A DNA stretch of 64,000 nucleotides from Palsa-504 sp963835775 (GCA_963835775.1 CAWIHB010000025.1:558001-622000), one strand, 5' to 3'; shown: positions 7,413-16,716, numbered from the stretch's first letter. Notes: generated by a model not told the origin, from the sequence alone. Translations and numbers: made by a program.

Positions 7413-7988
7413 TCAGTCGGTCCCACGGCCCGTCGCCGCGTCACGCGCCTTGTCCGCGGCGGCCACGGCGGGCCCCGCGGTCTTGAGCACAGACGGCGAG
7501 GCGGGTGTGTGCGGATGGGGTCGCGTGGGCGCGGTCTTCTTGCCTTCGGCGATCTTGGTGCCGAGCTCGCCGGCCACCTCCGCCGACAGCGCCGAGCGCA
7601 TCGCCGGCCACACCTGATCCTGCTCGAAGGCGATGTGCTCCCGAGCCGCTCCGATGAACGTGCCGAGCAGTTCCTCGAACCTCATGTCGCTGGCATCGAG
7701 CTTGTCCAGCTCGGCGAGCACGTGCTTGGCTTCCTGTTCCTGGGTGGTCGCCTCATCGGCGAGCGTGTCACCGGCTGAGAGGTGCTCCCGGACAGCCGGC
7801 CAGAAGTACATCTCCTCGAGCGCTTCGTGCTTGGATTCCTCGATGATCAGGGTCTCGGTCATCTTCTTGCGCAGGGCCAGCTGGTCCTCGCTCGCTCCGC
7901 TGGCCCTGGTCGGTCCCTTCTCCAGTTCCGCCAGCATGGCCTGGACCTCCTGGTGGTCCTGAGCCAGGACGGTGAACACATCCGCCAT
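7413..7988 (-). CDS. Hemerythrin HHE-domain protein
   Basis: The 191-residue protein starts MADVFTVLAQDHQEVQAMLA and has two HHE helical pairs. The iron-ligand pattern is visible as DHQEVQAML, then SKHEALEEMYFWP, then EAKHVLAELD and AAREHIAFEQDQVWP. Hemerythrin domains bind oxygen or NO at a di-iron centre and often act in redox or iron sensing. An AAGGAG site sits just upstream of the ATG at 7988. The last 45 residues are a low-complexity Pro/Ala/Lys tail. The gene is divergent from the truncated CBS gene. Confidence 0.9.
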   Translation of the reverse strand: MADVFTVLAQDHQEVQAMLAELEKGPTRASGASEDQLALRKKMTETLIIEESKHEALEEMYFWPAVREHLSAGDTLADEATTQEQEAKHVLAELDKLDASDMRFEELLGTFIGAAREHIAFEQDQVWPAMRSALSAEVAGELGTKIAEGKKTAPTRPHPHTPASPSVLKTAGPAVAAADKARDAATGRGTD

Positions 7989-8144
7989 TGCTACTCCTTG
8001 ATCGTGATTGCCGGAATGGGTGCACTCCCTGCCCGCCGACGCCGGGATTAACCGTGACGAAAGAAATACGGGTTGGCCTCGGCTGGCTGGGTAACTGGGC
8101 GCGGCGACAGACAAACGATTCCCGGCAGCTAGAGGAGATCCCCG

Positions 8145-8396
8145 ATGGCGCAGAAGGTGAGCGAGCTGATGACCTCCGCTCCGGTGACCTTGAATTCCGG
8201 CCAGAGCGTGGCCGACGCGGCCAGAGCCATGCGTGAGGCCGGCATCGGCGACGTGCTGGTCCTGAACGACGGGCAGCTGACAGGCCTGGTCACTGACCGC
8301 GACATCGTGGAGCGCGTGGTGGCGGACGGCCGTGATCCCGGCAACACCCAGGTAGTGGCCGCCCGGTTCCGCTCGGACAGCTGGCCGAGTTCCTGA
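8145..8396 (+). pseudogene. CBS-domain protein, truncated after the first repeat
   Basis: The first 70 residues, MAQKVSELMTSAPVTLNSGQ through TDRDIVERVVADGRDPGNTQV, are one full CBS motif as found at the start of two-CBS proteins. Normally a second CBS copy follows at once. Here the reading changes near 8352 to unrelated residues and stops at 8396. The bases beyond about 8370 belong, in another frame, to a TPP-dependent enzyme, so a deletion has joined two genes. A GGAG-type ribosome binding site precedes the start, so a short CBS peptide could still be made. Confidence 0.75.
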
Positions 8397-8800
8397 CCGC
8401 GGCCCGGGCCGGGCTGCCGATCAAGGTGGTCGTCAACAACAACAACAACAACTCGCTCGGCCAGATCCTGTGGGAGCAGATGGTGCTCGGCTACCCCGAG
8501 CACGGCGTGCGCTTCCGCCAGCCGGCCGCGGACTTCGCCGCCTGGGCCACGGCCTGCGGCGGCTACGGCGCCAAGGTGTCCGACCCGAAGAAGGTCAGGC
8601 CGGCGCTGGAGCGGGCGCTGGCTTTCGACGGCCCGGCGCTGGTTGACGTCGATGTCGATCCGAACGAGCCGCCGCTGCCCGGCAAGGTTTCCTATGACCA
8701 GGCCAAGAAGTTCGCCCAGGCGTTCCTGAAGGACCAGCCGCACAAGGCCGCGATCGCGACCACCTTGTTCAAGGACAAGATCGAGCAGCTGCGGCCCTGA
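8366..8800 (+). pseudogene. C-terminal remnant of a thiamine-pyrophosphate-dependent enzyme
   Basis: The frame reads QLAEFLTAARAGLPIKVVV, NNNNNNSLGQILWEQMV and DVDPNEPPLPGKVSYDQAKK. This is the last quarter of a pyruvate-oxidase/acetolactate-synthase-like enzyme, beginning just after the missing GDG thiamine-binding motif. It is not a copy of the intact TPP enzyme at 13.5 kb, because the wording differs throughout, so it was a separate paralogue. The 5' three quarters were lost in the deletion that fused it to the CBS gene. A GTG at 8426 could in principle start a 124-residue peptide. Confidence 0.75.
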
Positions 8801-8824
8801 TCCATAAACACTGAGGAGGCGTTG

Positions 8825-10130
8825 ATGACCAGCGTGTCCCTGCCGGATCCGGTGGTCCGCCGGCCGGGCCGGCGCGGGTGGATGCCCGGGCGCTCGAGCG
8901 CGCCCTGCGGGGCCGGGTGGGCGGCGAGGTCCGGTTCGACGCGGGCAGCCGCGGCGCCTACAGCACCGACGCCTCGAATTACCGCCAGGTGCCGATCGGC
9001 GTAGTAGTGCCCCGCACCATGGCGGACGCCGTGGCGGCCGTCGCCGTGTGCCGGGAGCACGGCGCGCCGGTGGTGTCTCGGGGCGGCGGTACCAGCCTGG
9101 CCGGGCAGACCTGCAACGTGGCGGTGGTCATCGACTGGTCCAAGTACTGCCACGGCCTGGTCTCGGTCGACCCGGCCGCGCGGACCTGCGTGGTCGAACC
9201 GGGCATCGTGCTGGACGAGCTCAACGCCCAGCTGGCGCCGCACCGGCTGATGTTCGGGCCGAAGCCCGCCACCCACGATCACTGCACGCTCGGCGGCATG
9301 ATCGGGAACAACTCGTGCGGGGCGACCGCGCAGGCCTACGGCAAGACGGCGGACAACGTGCTGCGGTTGGAGGTCCTGACCCACGACGGCGAGCGGTTCT
9401 GGGCCGGGCCGACCAGCGACGAGGAGTACGAGGCCATCGTCGCGGCCAGCGGCCGGCGGGCGGCGATCTACCGGGCGCTGCGGGACCTGTCGCAGTCCTG
9501 CGCCGATCAGATCCGGGAACGCTACCCGCGGATCCCGCGCCGAGTGTCCGGCTACAACCTGGACTCGCTGCTGCCCGAGCAGGGTTTCGACATCGCCCGG
9601 GCCCTCGTCGGCAGCGAGAGCACGCTGGTCACGATCCTGCATGCCGAGCTGCGGCTGGTCCCCAAGCCAGCCGCGCAGGCACTGGTCGTGCTCGGCTACC
9701 CGGACATCGCCAGCGCGGCCGACGCCGCGCCGCGCATCGCCCCGCACCAGCCCGAGCAGCTGGAGGGCCTCGACGAACGGCTGATCACGTTCGAGCGGGA
9801 ACGGCGGATGAACCCCGAGGCGCTGCGGCTGCTGCCCGAGGGCCACGGCTGGCTGATGGTCATCTTCTCCGGGGATTCCCGGGACGAGGCCGACGCCAAG
9901 GCCCGGGCCCTGATCGACGACCTGCGTGGCACCGAGCACGAGCCGACGGTCAGGTTCTACGACGACCCGGAACACGAGGCCGAGCTGGCCGACGTGCGCG
10001 AGGTGGCGCTGGGGGCCACCGCCCGCGTGCCGGATATGCGATGACCTGGTGCGAGCCTTCGGGCAGTTCAAGGCGATCTTCGACCCGGGCAACCTGATGA
10101 ACCCGGGCAAGGTGGTCGCGCCGTACCCGA
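8825..10130 (+). pseudogene. FAD-linked oxidase (GlcD/D-lactate-dehydrogenase-like), decayed
   Basis: A GAGGAG site and ATG at 8825 begin the original gene, but the frame is lost near 8850 by one base. The main homologous frame then runs from about 8860 to 10044 with the FAD-binding_4 signature PVVSRGGGTSLAGQTCNVAV and GGMIGNNSCGATAQ. After ATARVPDM the text jumps, in another frame, to DDLVRAFGQFKAIFDPGNLM and NPGKVV, the end of the FAD_oxidase_C domain. About 100 or more residues between are missing, and the usual Fe-S C-terminal half (family length near 950) is absent. A GTG at 8878 allows a 388-residue product of doubtful function. Confidence 0.8.
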
Positions 10131-10132
10131 CA

Positions 10133-10449
10133 GCATGCTGTTCTGGACCGGCCGCCACGTCATCGGCGACCTGAGCGTCTGCTATCGCAGCGCATGGGAG
10201 TCGGCTAGGCCCGGCGAGCGGCTGATGACCTTCACGCCGGAGAACCCGAACTCCGTGAACCCCGACTGGCCCTTCCGCGGCATCGACCACGTGCTGATCC
10301 GGTGCGGCGATTCCGGCGGCCCGTCGCTGCCGATCCGTGGCTGCCGTCGGATCTTCGACCAGGGAGCTACCAGCGCCAGCGACCCCTACGGCCTGATGGC
10401 CGACTTCGGCCCGCCGCTGACCTCGGCTGAGGCCGATATGCCTGGTCAG
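10133..10449 (+). pseudogene. C-terminal fragment of an endonuclease/exonuclease/phosphatase-family protein
   Basis: The frame reads LFWTGRHVIGDLSVCYRSAW, then TFTPENPNSVNPDWPFRGID and HVLIRCGDSGGPSL, ending near ASDPYGLMADF. In EEP-family proteins the corresponding end reads RIDYILVR...SDHFGVVADL, so the catalytic SDH motif is altered here to SDP. The N-terminal catalytic part is missing, since the fragment begins directly after the FAD-oxidase scrap. It is not expected to be active. Confidence 0.6.
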
Positions 10450-10469
10450 GTTGGCCGGAGCGGGACAGG

Positions 10470-10576
10470 GTGGGCGCCCGGCTGATCGGGTGGATGCTCC
10501 TGATGTCGCTGTGGGTCATGCTCGACGACTCACTAGCCCCGACGAGCTGCTCGCCGGGGCGGGGGCCGCTGCGTAA
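10470..10576 (+). pseudogene. N-terminal remnant of a second mnhE
   Basis: From the GTG at 10470 the frame reads VGARLIGWMLLMSLWVMLDD, closely matching the first helix of the intact MnhE at 3.4 kb (VGSWLVWWVLLMSFWVMIDD). After a one-base shift the text continues PDELLAGAGAAA, matching the next MnhE segment (TDELWVGAGVAA), and then stops. Only about 35 residues survive. It shows that a second Mrp operon, or a duplicated end of one, once lay here. Confidence 0.65.
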
Positions 10577-10708
10577 CCTGCCGCGCTGGACGTGGCCGGC
10601 TGGTTTGGCGCGGCCTGTGGGGGTAGTCGGGGTCAGGAGTCAGCCGCCAGGGCGAGAACTAAGGCCCGGGACCCGCCCCGGCGCTTCGCCGGCCATCAGG
10701 AGGAGCAC

Positions 10709-11179
10709 ATGACATCTCGGCACGCCCGCAGGAGTGCGGCCGGCCAGGCCGTCCACGGCATCGACCGGATGGTGCGCAACGTGGAGACCGGGCGCTTCGA
10801 GCGCAGCCTGTCGGCCCTGACCGCGGCCGGGGCGCTGGTGACGGCGGCGGAGATCTTTTTCGAGCACGACAGCGCCAGCTTCGGCAACAAGATGATGTGG
10901 CTGCCGGTCGCGCTGGGGCCGGTAGGCGCGGCCGCGGGAGTGGCCGGGGTCTGCAGCCGCCGGATGGCCAAGACCGCGCTGCCCATCACCTCGGCGGCGA
11001 TCGTGGCCAACGGCGTGCAGGGCCTGTACCTGCACGCCCGCGGCATCGCCCAGAAGCCGGGAGGCTGGCGGAACGCCCGCTACAACATGGAGATGGGACC
11101 GCCGCTGCTGGCTCCGCTGCTGGTCACCATGGTGGGCGGGATGGGCCTGCTGGCCGCGATCTTGCGGCGGGAGCAATGA
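10709..11179 (+). CDS. Small integral membrane protein of an oxidoreductase operon
   Basis: The 156-residue protein has about four hydrophobic segments, for example LTAAGALVTAAEIFF, WLPVALGPVGAAAGVAGV and LLAPLLVTMVGGMGLLAAIL. No family is recognised. A strong AGGAGG site precedes the ATG at 10709, which excludes the longer upstream reading. The stop overlaps the start of the gluconate-dehydrogenase-subunit-3-like gene (ATGA), and the next gene is a GMC flavoenzyme. It may anchor that dehydrogenase in the membrane or pass its electrons on, which is inference from position. Confidence 0.8.
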   Translation: MTSRHARRSAAGQAVHGIDRMVRNVETGRFERSLSALTAAGALVTAAEIFFEHDSASFGNKMMWLPVALGPVGAAAGVAGVCSRRMAKTALPITSAAIVANGVQGLYLHARGIAQKPGGWRNARYNMEMGPPLLAPLLVTMVGGMGLLAAILRREQ

Positions 11180-11823
11180 GCGCGGGCCCCGAGGGAAACC
11201 GCGACTGGGCCGGCCGGTTCCCCGGTTTCGACGTGCTGAGCCAGGCCAGGCACTGGGACCAGGTGACCGCCGACCTGGTGGCGGCCCGGACCGCGCCGCC
11301 CGCGGCACCCAGGTTCTTCACCGGGCCGGAGGCGGCCTGCGCCCGGGCCCTGCTCAACCTGCTCACCGGCCAGGACGAGAAGGACGGCGAGCTGGGGGTG
11401 CCGGTCCTGGAAATGGTCGACGCCCGGCTGGAGGCGGGCGAGACCGACGGCTGGCGGTACGCCGACATGCCCGAGGACGGCCAGGCCTGGCGGGACACGC
11501 TGGCGTACCTCGACGGCGACGCCTGGCAGCGCTGCGGCACCTGCTTCGCCGACGCTGCCGAGCTTGACCAGCTGGCGCTGATCCAGGCCGTGCAGGACCT
11601 GAAGTCGGCCGACTGGCACGGGCTGCCGGCCGCGCACGTGTGGAGCCTGTGGACCAGGTACGCGTGCACGGCCTGCTATGCCCACCCGTTCGCCTGGGCC
11701 GAGATCGGCTTCCCCGGGCCCGCTTACCCACGCGGCTACAAGAACGCCGGGGTGGGCAAGCTCGAGCCGTTCGAGGTCCGCGACGCCCGGCCCGCCGAAG
11801 ACCCGGTCAAGGACGGCACCTGA
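11176..11823 (+). CDS. Gluconate 2-dehydrogenase subunit 3-like protein
   Basis: The 215-residue protein contains FFTGPEAACARALLNLLTGQ, DGWRYADMPEDGQAWRDTLAYLD and a C-terminal WTRYACTACYAHPFAWAEIGF followed by AYPRGYKNAG, all matching the gluconate_2-dh3 family. In that family the small subunit partners a GMC-type FAD catalytic subunit, and such a gene follows here with a TGATG overlap. There is no obvious Tat signal, unlike the classical periplasmic enzyme, so the complex may be cytoplasmic. The substrate is unknown. Confidence 0.85.
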   Translation: MSAGPEGNRDWAGRFPGFDVLSQARHWDQVTADLVAARTAPPAAPRFFTGPEAACARALLNLLTGQDEKDGELGVPVLEMVDARLEAGETDGWRYADMPEDGQAWRDTLAYLDGDAWQRCGTCFADAAELDQLALIQAVQDLKSADWHGLPAAHVWSLWTRYACTACYAHPFAWAEIGFPGPAYPRGYKNAGVGKLEPFEVRDARPAEDPVKDGT

Positions 11824-13472
11824 TGGGCGTGACTGACGGCGTGCGGGCACGTAACGAATCGGCCTGGCTGCTGCCCAATGACGGCACCCGGACCAACCAC
11901 CGGCTGCGCCAGGACATGCGGCGGTTCGCCGACTCCGACCAGATCAACCTGGTCATCGTGGGCTGCGGGGCGGGCGGCTCGGTCCTGCTGCAGCGGCTGG
12001 CCCGGGCCGGCTGGCGGGTGGCGGCCCTGGACGCGGGCCCGTTCTGGGACCCGGACGCGGACTGGGTCAGCGACGAGGCGGGCTCGCACCACCTGTACTG
12101 GACCGACCCGCGGGTGATCGCGGGCACCGACCCGGTGCCGATGGGCTCGAACAACTCCGGCCGCGGCGTGGGCGGCTCCATGGTCCACTACGCCGGGTAC
12201 ACGCCGCGCTTCCACCCGAGCGACTTCATGACCGCCACCCTCGACGGCGTGGGTGCCGACTGGCCGATCAGCTACCCCCAGCTCCGCCCGTACTACGAGC
12301 AGATCGAGCAGGAACTGCCGGTGGCCGGCGAGCGCTGGCCGTGGGGCGACCCGCATGGCTACCCGTACCGGCCGCATCCGGTCGGCGGCAACGGCGAGAT
12401 CTTCCTGCGCGGCGCGGCCAAGGCCGGGATCACGGCCAAGGTCGGCCCGGTGGCCATCGCCAACGGCCGGTTCGGGAACCGGCCGCACTGCATCTACCGC
12501 GGCTTCTGCCTGCAGGGCTGCAAGGTCAACGCCAAGGCGTCGCCGCTGATCACGCACATCCCCGACGCGCTGGCGCACGGCGCGGAGGTCCGCGCCGACG
12601 CCATGGTCACCCGCATCGCCGTCGACGAGCACACCGGCCGCGCCACCGGCGTGCATTACGTCCACGACGGCCGGGAGCACTTCCAGCGGGCGGCCATGGT
12701 GGCCGTGGCCGGGTATTCGATCGAGACACCCCGGCTGCTGCTCAACTCCGCTTCCAGCCGCTTCCCCGACGGCCTGGGCAACGACTTCAACCAGGTCGGC
12801 CGGTATCTCATGGTCCAGGGCGCGCCGCAGACCGCGGGCCGCTTCGACGACGAGGTCCGGATGTACAAGGCGCCGCCGCCCGAGGTGAGCACCGAGGAGT
12901 TCTACGAGACCGACCCGGCCCGCGAGGCCAAGCGCGGGTTCTCGATCCAGACCGTCTCCCCGCTGCCGATCACCTGGGCCGAGCACGTGGCCGCCCAGGG
13001 GCACTGGGGCGCCGCGCTGCGTGAGTACATGAGCGACTACGTGCACTGGTCGTGCCTGGGCGCGCTGTGCGAGTTCCTGCCCCAGCCGGAGAACCGGGTG
13101 GGGCTGGCCGAGGAGAAGGATTCCCACGGCCTGCCGGTGGCCCGGTTCTCCTACTCCCAGTGCGACAACGACAAGGCCCTGGCCCGGGCCGCGCAGTCGG
13201 TCATGGAGGACATCCTGCACGCGGCCGGCGCCGACGAGGTGATCACCATCCAGCGCTACGCCCACCTGGTCGGCGGGGCCCGGATGGCCCGCGACGAACG
13301 GCACGGCGTCGTGGACAGCAACTGCCGCAGCTTCGCGGTACCCAACCTGTACATCACCGACGGCAGCGTGCTGCCCACGCAGGGCAGCGCCAACCCCGCG
13401 CTGACGATCATGGCGGTGGCCGCCCGTGCGGCCGATCAGCTGGCGGCCGGCGCGGCCGGCGGTACGACCTGA
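11823..13472 (+). CDS. GMC-family FAD oxidoreductase (catalytic subunit)
   Basis: The 549-residue enzyme has an N-terminal FAD motif, NLVIVGCGAGGSVLLQRLA (near residues 42-60). A middle CIYRGFCLQGCKVNAKASPL cysteine-bearing loop is typical of gluconate-dehydrogenase-type GMC proteins. The C terminus reads YITDGSVLPTQGSANPALTI, which closes the FAD site. A histidine in RYAHLVGGARM is a candidate for the family's catalytic base region. It oxidises an alcohol or sugar group, with the substrate not identifiable. It is translationally coupled to the subunit-3-like gene, and the pair probably forms one enzyme. Confidence 0.88.
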   Translation: MGVTDGVRARNESAWLLPNDGTRTNHRLRQDMRRFADSDQINLVIVGCGAGGSVLLQRLARAGWRVAALDAGPFWDPDADWVSDEAGSHHLYWTDPRVIAGTDPVPMGSNNSGRGVGGSMVHYAGYTPRFHPSDFMTATLDGVGADWPISYPQLRPYYEQIEQELPVAGERWPWGDPHGYPYRPHPVGGNGEIFLRGAAKAGITAKVGPVAIANGRFGNRPHCIYRGFCLQGCKVNAKASPLITHIPDALAHGAEVRADAMVTRIAVDEHTGRATGVHYVHDGREHFQRAAMVAVAGYSIETPRLLLNSASSRFPDGLGNDFNQVGRYLMVQGAPQTAGRFDDEVRMYKAPPPEVSTEEFYETDPAREAKRGFSIQTVSPLPITWAEHVAAQGHWGAALREYMSDYVHWSCLGALCEFLPQPENRVGLAEEKDSHGLPVARFSYSQCDNDKALARAAQSVMEDILHAAGADEVITIQRYAHLVGGARMARDERHGVVDSNCRSFAVPNLYITDGSVLPTQGSANPALTIMAVAARAADQLAAGAAGGTT

Positions 13473-13510
13473 CCATCAACGAGGCCCCACCGGGCCACGG
13501 AAGGACAGAC

Positions 13511-15301
13511 ATGACACCGACAGTTGCCGACTACCTGCTCGAGCGGCTGCGCTCCTGGGACGTGCGGCACGTGTTCGCCTACGCCGGCGACGGGATCAAC
13601 GGGATCCTGGCCGCCTGGGGCCGGGCCGACAACCAGCCGCAGTTCGTCCAGGCCAGGCACGAGGAGATGGCCGCCTTCGAGGCGGTCGGCTACGCCAAAT
13701 TCACCGGCCGGGTCGGCGTCTGCATGGCGACGTCCGGCCCCGGGGCCATCCACCTGCTCAACGGGCTGTACGACGCCAAGCTGGATCACGTGCCCGTGGT
13801 GGCAATCGTGGGCCAGACCAACCGCAGTGCCATGGGCGGCTCCTACCAGCAGGAAGTCGACCTGCTGAGCCTGTTCAAGGACGTGGCCAGCGAGTACGTG
13901 CAGATGGTGACGGTGCCCGAGCAGCTGCCCAACGTGCTGGACCGGGCCATCCGCACCGCGATGGCCGAGCGGGCGCCCACCGCGATCATCATCCCGGCCG
14001 ACGTCCAGGAACTCGAGTACTCCGCGCCCACCCACGCGTTCAAGATGGTGCCGTCGTCCCTCGGCGTCAGCTGGCCGGCCGTCGTGCCGGACGACGAGGC
14101 CGTCGTGCGGGCCGCCGAGCTGCTGAACGCCGGGACCAAGGTCGCCATCCTGGCCGGGCAGGGCGCCCGCGGCGCGCGCCGTGAGCTGGAGGAGGTGGCC
14201 GAGCTGCTCGGCGCCGGGGTGGCCAAGCCGCTGCTGGGCAAGGACGTGCTCTCCGACGAGCTGCCGTACGTGACCGGCTCGATCGGGCTGCTTGGCACCC
14301 GGCCGAGCTACGAGATGATGAAGAACTGCGACACGCTGCTCACGGTCGGCTCGAGCTTCCCGTACACCCAGTTCCTGCCGGCCTTCGACCAGGCCCGGGC
14401 CGTCCAGATCGACATCGACGGCAAGTTCATCGGGATGCGCTATCCCTATGAGGTCAACCTGGTCGGGGACGCGGCCGCGACGCTGCGCGCCCTGATCCCG
14501 CACCTGCGGCGCAAGCAGGACCGATCCTGGCGCGCCGGCATCGAGGACGACGTGGCCAAGTGGTGGCGGTCGATGGAGGCCGAGGCCGAGGTCGAGGCCG
14601 ATCCGGTCAACCCGATGCTGCTGTTCCGGGAGCTGTCGGCCCGGCTGCCGGTGAACGCCATCGTCACCGCGGACTCCGGCTCCTCGGCGAACTGGTACGC
14701 CCGGCAGCTGCGATTCCGCGGCGACATGCGCGGTTCGCTGTCGGGGAACCTGGCCACCATGGGACCGGGCGTTCCGTACGGCATCGGCGCCAAGTTCGGG
14801 CACCCGGACCGGCCGGTCATCGTGTTCGCCGGGGACGGGGCGATGCAGATGAACGGTCTGGCCGAGCTGATCACGGTCAAGCACTACTGGGAAGAATGGG
14901 CCGATCCCCGGCTGATCATCGCGGTGCTGCACAACAACGATCTCAACCAGGTCACCTGGGAGATGCGGGCCATGGAGGGGGCGCCGAAGTTCACCGAGTC
15001 CCAGCGGCTGCCCGACGTCTCCTACGAGGGCTTCGCCCGCAGCCTGGGCCTGCACGGGATCGCGGTGGACAAGCCCGACCAGATCGGCGCCGCCTGGGAT
15101 CAGGCCCTGGCCGCCGGCCGGCCCACCGTGCTCGACGTGCGGACCGATCCGGACATCCCGCCGATCCCGCCGCACGCCACCTTCGAGCAGGCCAAGGACG
15201 CCGCCATGGCGCTGCTGAAGGGCGACCCGAACCGGTGGGGCGTGCTCAAGGAAGGCCTGATGACCAAGGCCCGGGAGATCCTGCCCGGCACCGGCGACTG
15301 A
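13511..15301 (+). CDS. Thiamine-pyrophosphate-requiring enzyme, pyruvate-oxidase/acetolactate-synthase-like
   Basis: The 596-residue protein has the three TPP-enzyme domains. Near the N terminus is the activating glutamate in QARHEEMAAFEAVGYAKFTG (Glu near 51). The central domain binds nucleotide, and the C-terminal cofactor motif reads FAGDGAMQMNGLAEL, ending at HNNDLNQVTWEM (near 440-475). It is closest in style to PoxB-like oxidases that decarboxylate pyruvate or another 2-keto acid, but the substrate is not certain. It starts 38 bases after the GMC gene with an AAGGAC site and ends before a strong hairpin, so it closes the operon. Confidence 0.85.
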   Translation: MTPTVADYLLERLRSWDVRHVFAYAGDGINGILAAWGRADNQPQFVQARHEEMAAFEAVGYAKFTGRVGVCMATSGPGAIHLLNGLYDAKLDHVPVVAIVGQTNRSAMGGSYQQEVDLLSLFKDVASEYVQMVTVPEQLPNVLDRAIRTAMAERAPTAIIIPADVQELEYSAPTHAFKMVPSSLGVSWPAVVPDDEAVVRAAELLNAGTKVAILAGQGARGARRELEEVAELLGAGVAKPLLGKDVLSDELPYVTGSIGLLGTRPSYEMMKNCDTLLTVGSSFPYTQFLPAFDQARAVQIDIDGKFIGMRYPYEVNLVGDAAATLRALIPHLRRKQDRSWRAGIEDDVAKWWRSMEAEAEVEADPVNPMLLFRELSARLPVNAIVTADSGSSANWYARQLRFRGDMRGSLSGNLATMGPGVPYGIGAKFGHPDRPVIVFAGDGAMQMNGLAELITVKHYWEEWADPRLIIAVLHNNDLNQVTWEMRAMEGAPKFTESQRLPDVSYEGFARSLGLHGIAVDKPDQIGAAWDQALAAGRPTVLDVRTDPDIPPIPPHATFEQAKDAAMALLKGDPNRWGVLKEGLMTKAREILPGTGD

Positions 15302-15315
15302 CCGGAGCCCCAGCC

Positions 15316-15350
15316 GCTGAGCACAGCCGGCCGGGCCGGCTGTGCTCAGC
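15316..15350 (+). terminator. Perfect 15-bp hairpin after the TPP-enzyme gene
   Basis: GCTGAGCACAGCCGG at 15316-15330 pairs perfectly with 15336-15350 across a five-base loop, CCGGG. It begins 15 bases after the stop and has no T-run, as is common in high-GC actinomycetes. Confidence 0.75.
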
Positions 15351-15497
15351 GCCGGCGGGCGAGCGGGAACGCCATCGCAGTCCACCTCCCTGACGTCCCG
15401 GTCAGCTCGGGTGGGCGGCGTTTGGCCCCGGCCCGTGCAGGTAGTACTGCGCAGGTAGCAGTCAGCCGAGGATAACCGACCGCAAGGGGGTTCGGCC

Positions 15498-16607
15498 GTG
15501 CGCGATGACGAGCCGGTGGTGCGTGACATCACGACCGCCGTCTATGAGATCCCGACGGATGCACCCGAAGCCGACGGGACGCTGGCCTGGGACAAGACCA
15601 TCATGGTGCTGGCTTCTGGGCGAGCCGGGACGGCCCGTGGCATCGGCTGGACCTATGCCGCCGCCGCGGCCCAGGGCGTGATCACCGGCGTGCTGGCCGG
15701 CACCGTCACCGGCCGCAGCGCCATGGACGTGCCGGCGGCGGCCGAGGCGATGGCCCGCGCGGTCCGGAACATCGGGCGGCCCGGGATCGCGGCCACGGCC
15801 ATCTCGGCGGTGGACATGGCGCTGTGGGACCTCAAGGCCCGGCTGCTCGGCGTCCCGCTCCCACGGCTGCTTGGCCAGGCCCGGGATGGTGTCCCCATCT
15901 ACGGCAGCGGCGGTTTCACCAGCTACGACGAGCAGCAGACCCGGGAGCAGCTGTCCGGCTGGGTGGAGAAGAACCGCATCCCGCGGGTGAAGATCAAGAT
16001 CGGCGAAAGCTGGGGCAGCCGCGAGCAGCGGGACCTGGACCGGGTGGCGCTGGCCCGCGAGATCATCGGGCCGGACGCCGAGCTGTACGTGGACGCCAAC
16101 GGCGGCTACACCGCCGGGCAGGCGGTGCGGGTCGGCCAGCGGCTGGCCGAGTACGGGGTGGCCTGGTTCGAGGAGCCGGTTTCCTCGCAGGACCTGGCCG
16201 GGCTGGCCGCGGTGCGGCGGCAGGTGCTGCCCGACGTGGCGGCCGGGGAGTACAGCTGGTCGCTGGCCGATTCGGCCCGGCTCATCGACGCCGGGGCGGT
16301 GGACTGCCTGCAGCTGGACGTGACCCGCTGCGGCGGCATCACCGAGTTCCTGCGCGGGTCGGCCCTGGCCGCGGCGCACAACCTGCAGGTCTCCGGGCAC
16401 TGCGCGCCCAACCTGCACGCGCGGGTGGGTGTCGCGGTGCCGAACCTGCGGCACCTGGAGTACTTCCATGACCACCAGCGGATCGAGGGCATGCTGTTCG
16501 ACGGCGCCCTGGACCCGGCGGGCGGGGTGCTCACGCCCGACCCGGACGAGCCGGGCCTCGGCCTGACGCTCCGCGAAGCCGATGCCGAGCGGTACCGTCA
16601 GAGCTGA
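15498..16607 (+). CDS. Enolase-superfamily (mandelate racemase/muconate lactonizing) enzyme
   Basis: The 369-residue protein starts at a GTG and shows the superfamily's catalytic set. There is a KxK motif in RVKIKIGESWG (near 163), and metal ligands in YVDANGGYT (Asp near 197), FEEPVSSQD (Glu near 223) and AGEYSW (Glu near 250). An Asp-His pair is present in LQLDVTRCGG and SGHCAPNLHAR (His near 300). The Lys plus His-Asp pattern is that of the mandelate racemase or sugar-acid dehydratase branch. The substrate cannot be read from the sequence. It stands alone between two hairpins. Confidence 0.85.
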   Translation: MRDDEPVVRDITTAVYEIPTDAPEADGTLAWDKTIMVLASGRAGTARGIGWTYAAAAAQGVITGVLAGTVTGRSAMDVPAAAEAMARAVRNIGRPGIAATAISAVDMALWDLKARLLGVPLPRLLGQARDGVPIYGSGGFTSYDEQQTREQLSGWVEKNRIPRVKIKIGESWGSREQRDLDRVALAREIIGPDAELYVDANGGYTAGQAVRVGQRLAEYGVAWFEEPVSSQDLAGLAAVRRQVLPDVAAGEYSWSLADSARLIDAGAVDCLQLDVTRCGGITEFLRGSALAAAHNLQVSGHCAPNLHARVGVAVPNLRHLEYFHDHQRIEGMLFDGALDPAGGVLTPDPDEPGLGLTLREADAERYRQS

Positions 16608-16676
16608 CGGCCCCGGATGGTCCCACGCGTCCCGTCCGCACCCACCGTCACCGGGTCCGAGCATGATCAACTTTTC

Positions 16677-16716
16677 GTGGATGCTTACCTACCGCGGGCG
16701 GTAGGTAAGCATCCAC
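16677..16716. terminator. Perfect 18-bp bidirectional hairpin between convergent genes
   Basis: GTGGATGCTTACCTACCG at 16677-16694 pairs without mismatch with 16699-16716 across a CGGG loop. It lies between the ends of the enolase-superfamily gene and the minus-strand SDR operon and so can end both transcripts. Confidence 0.8.
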
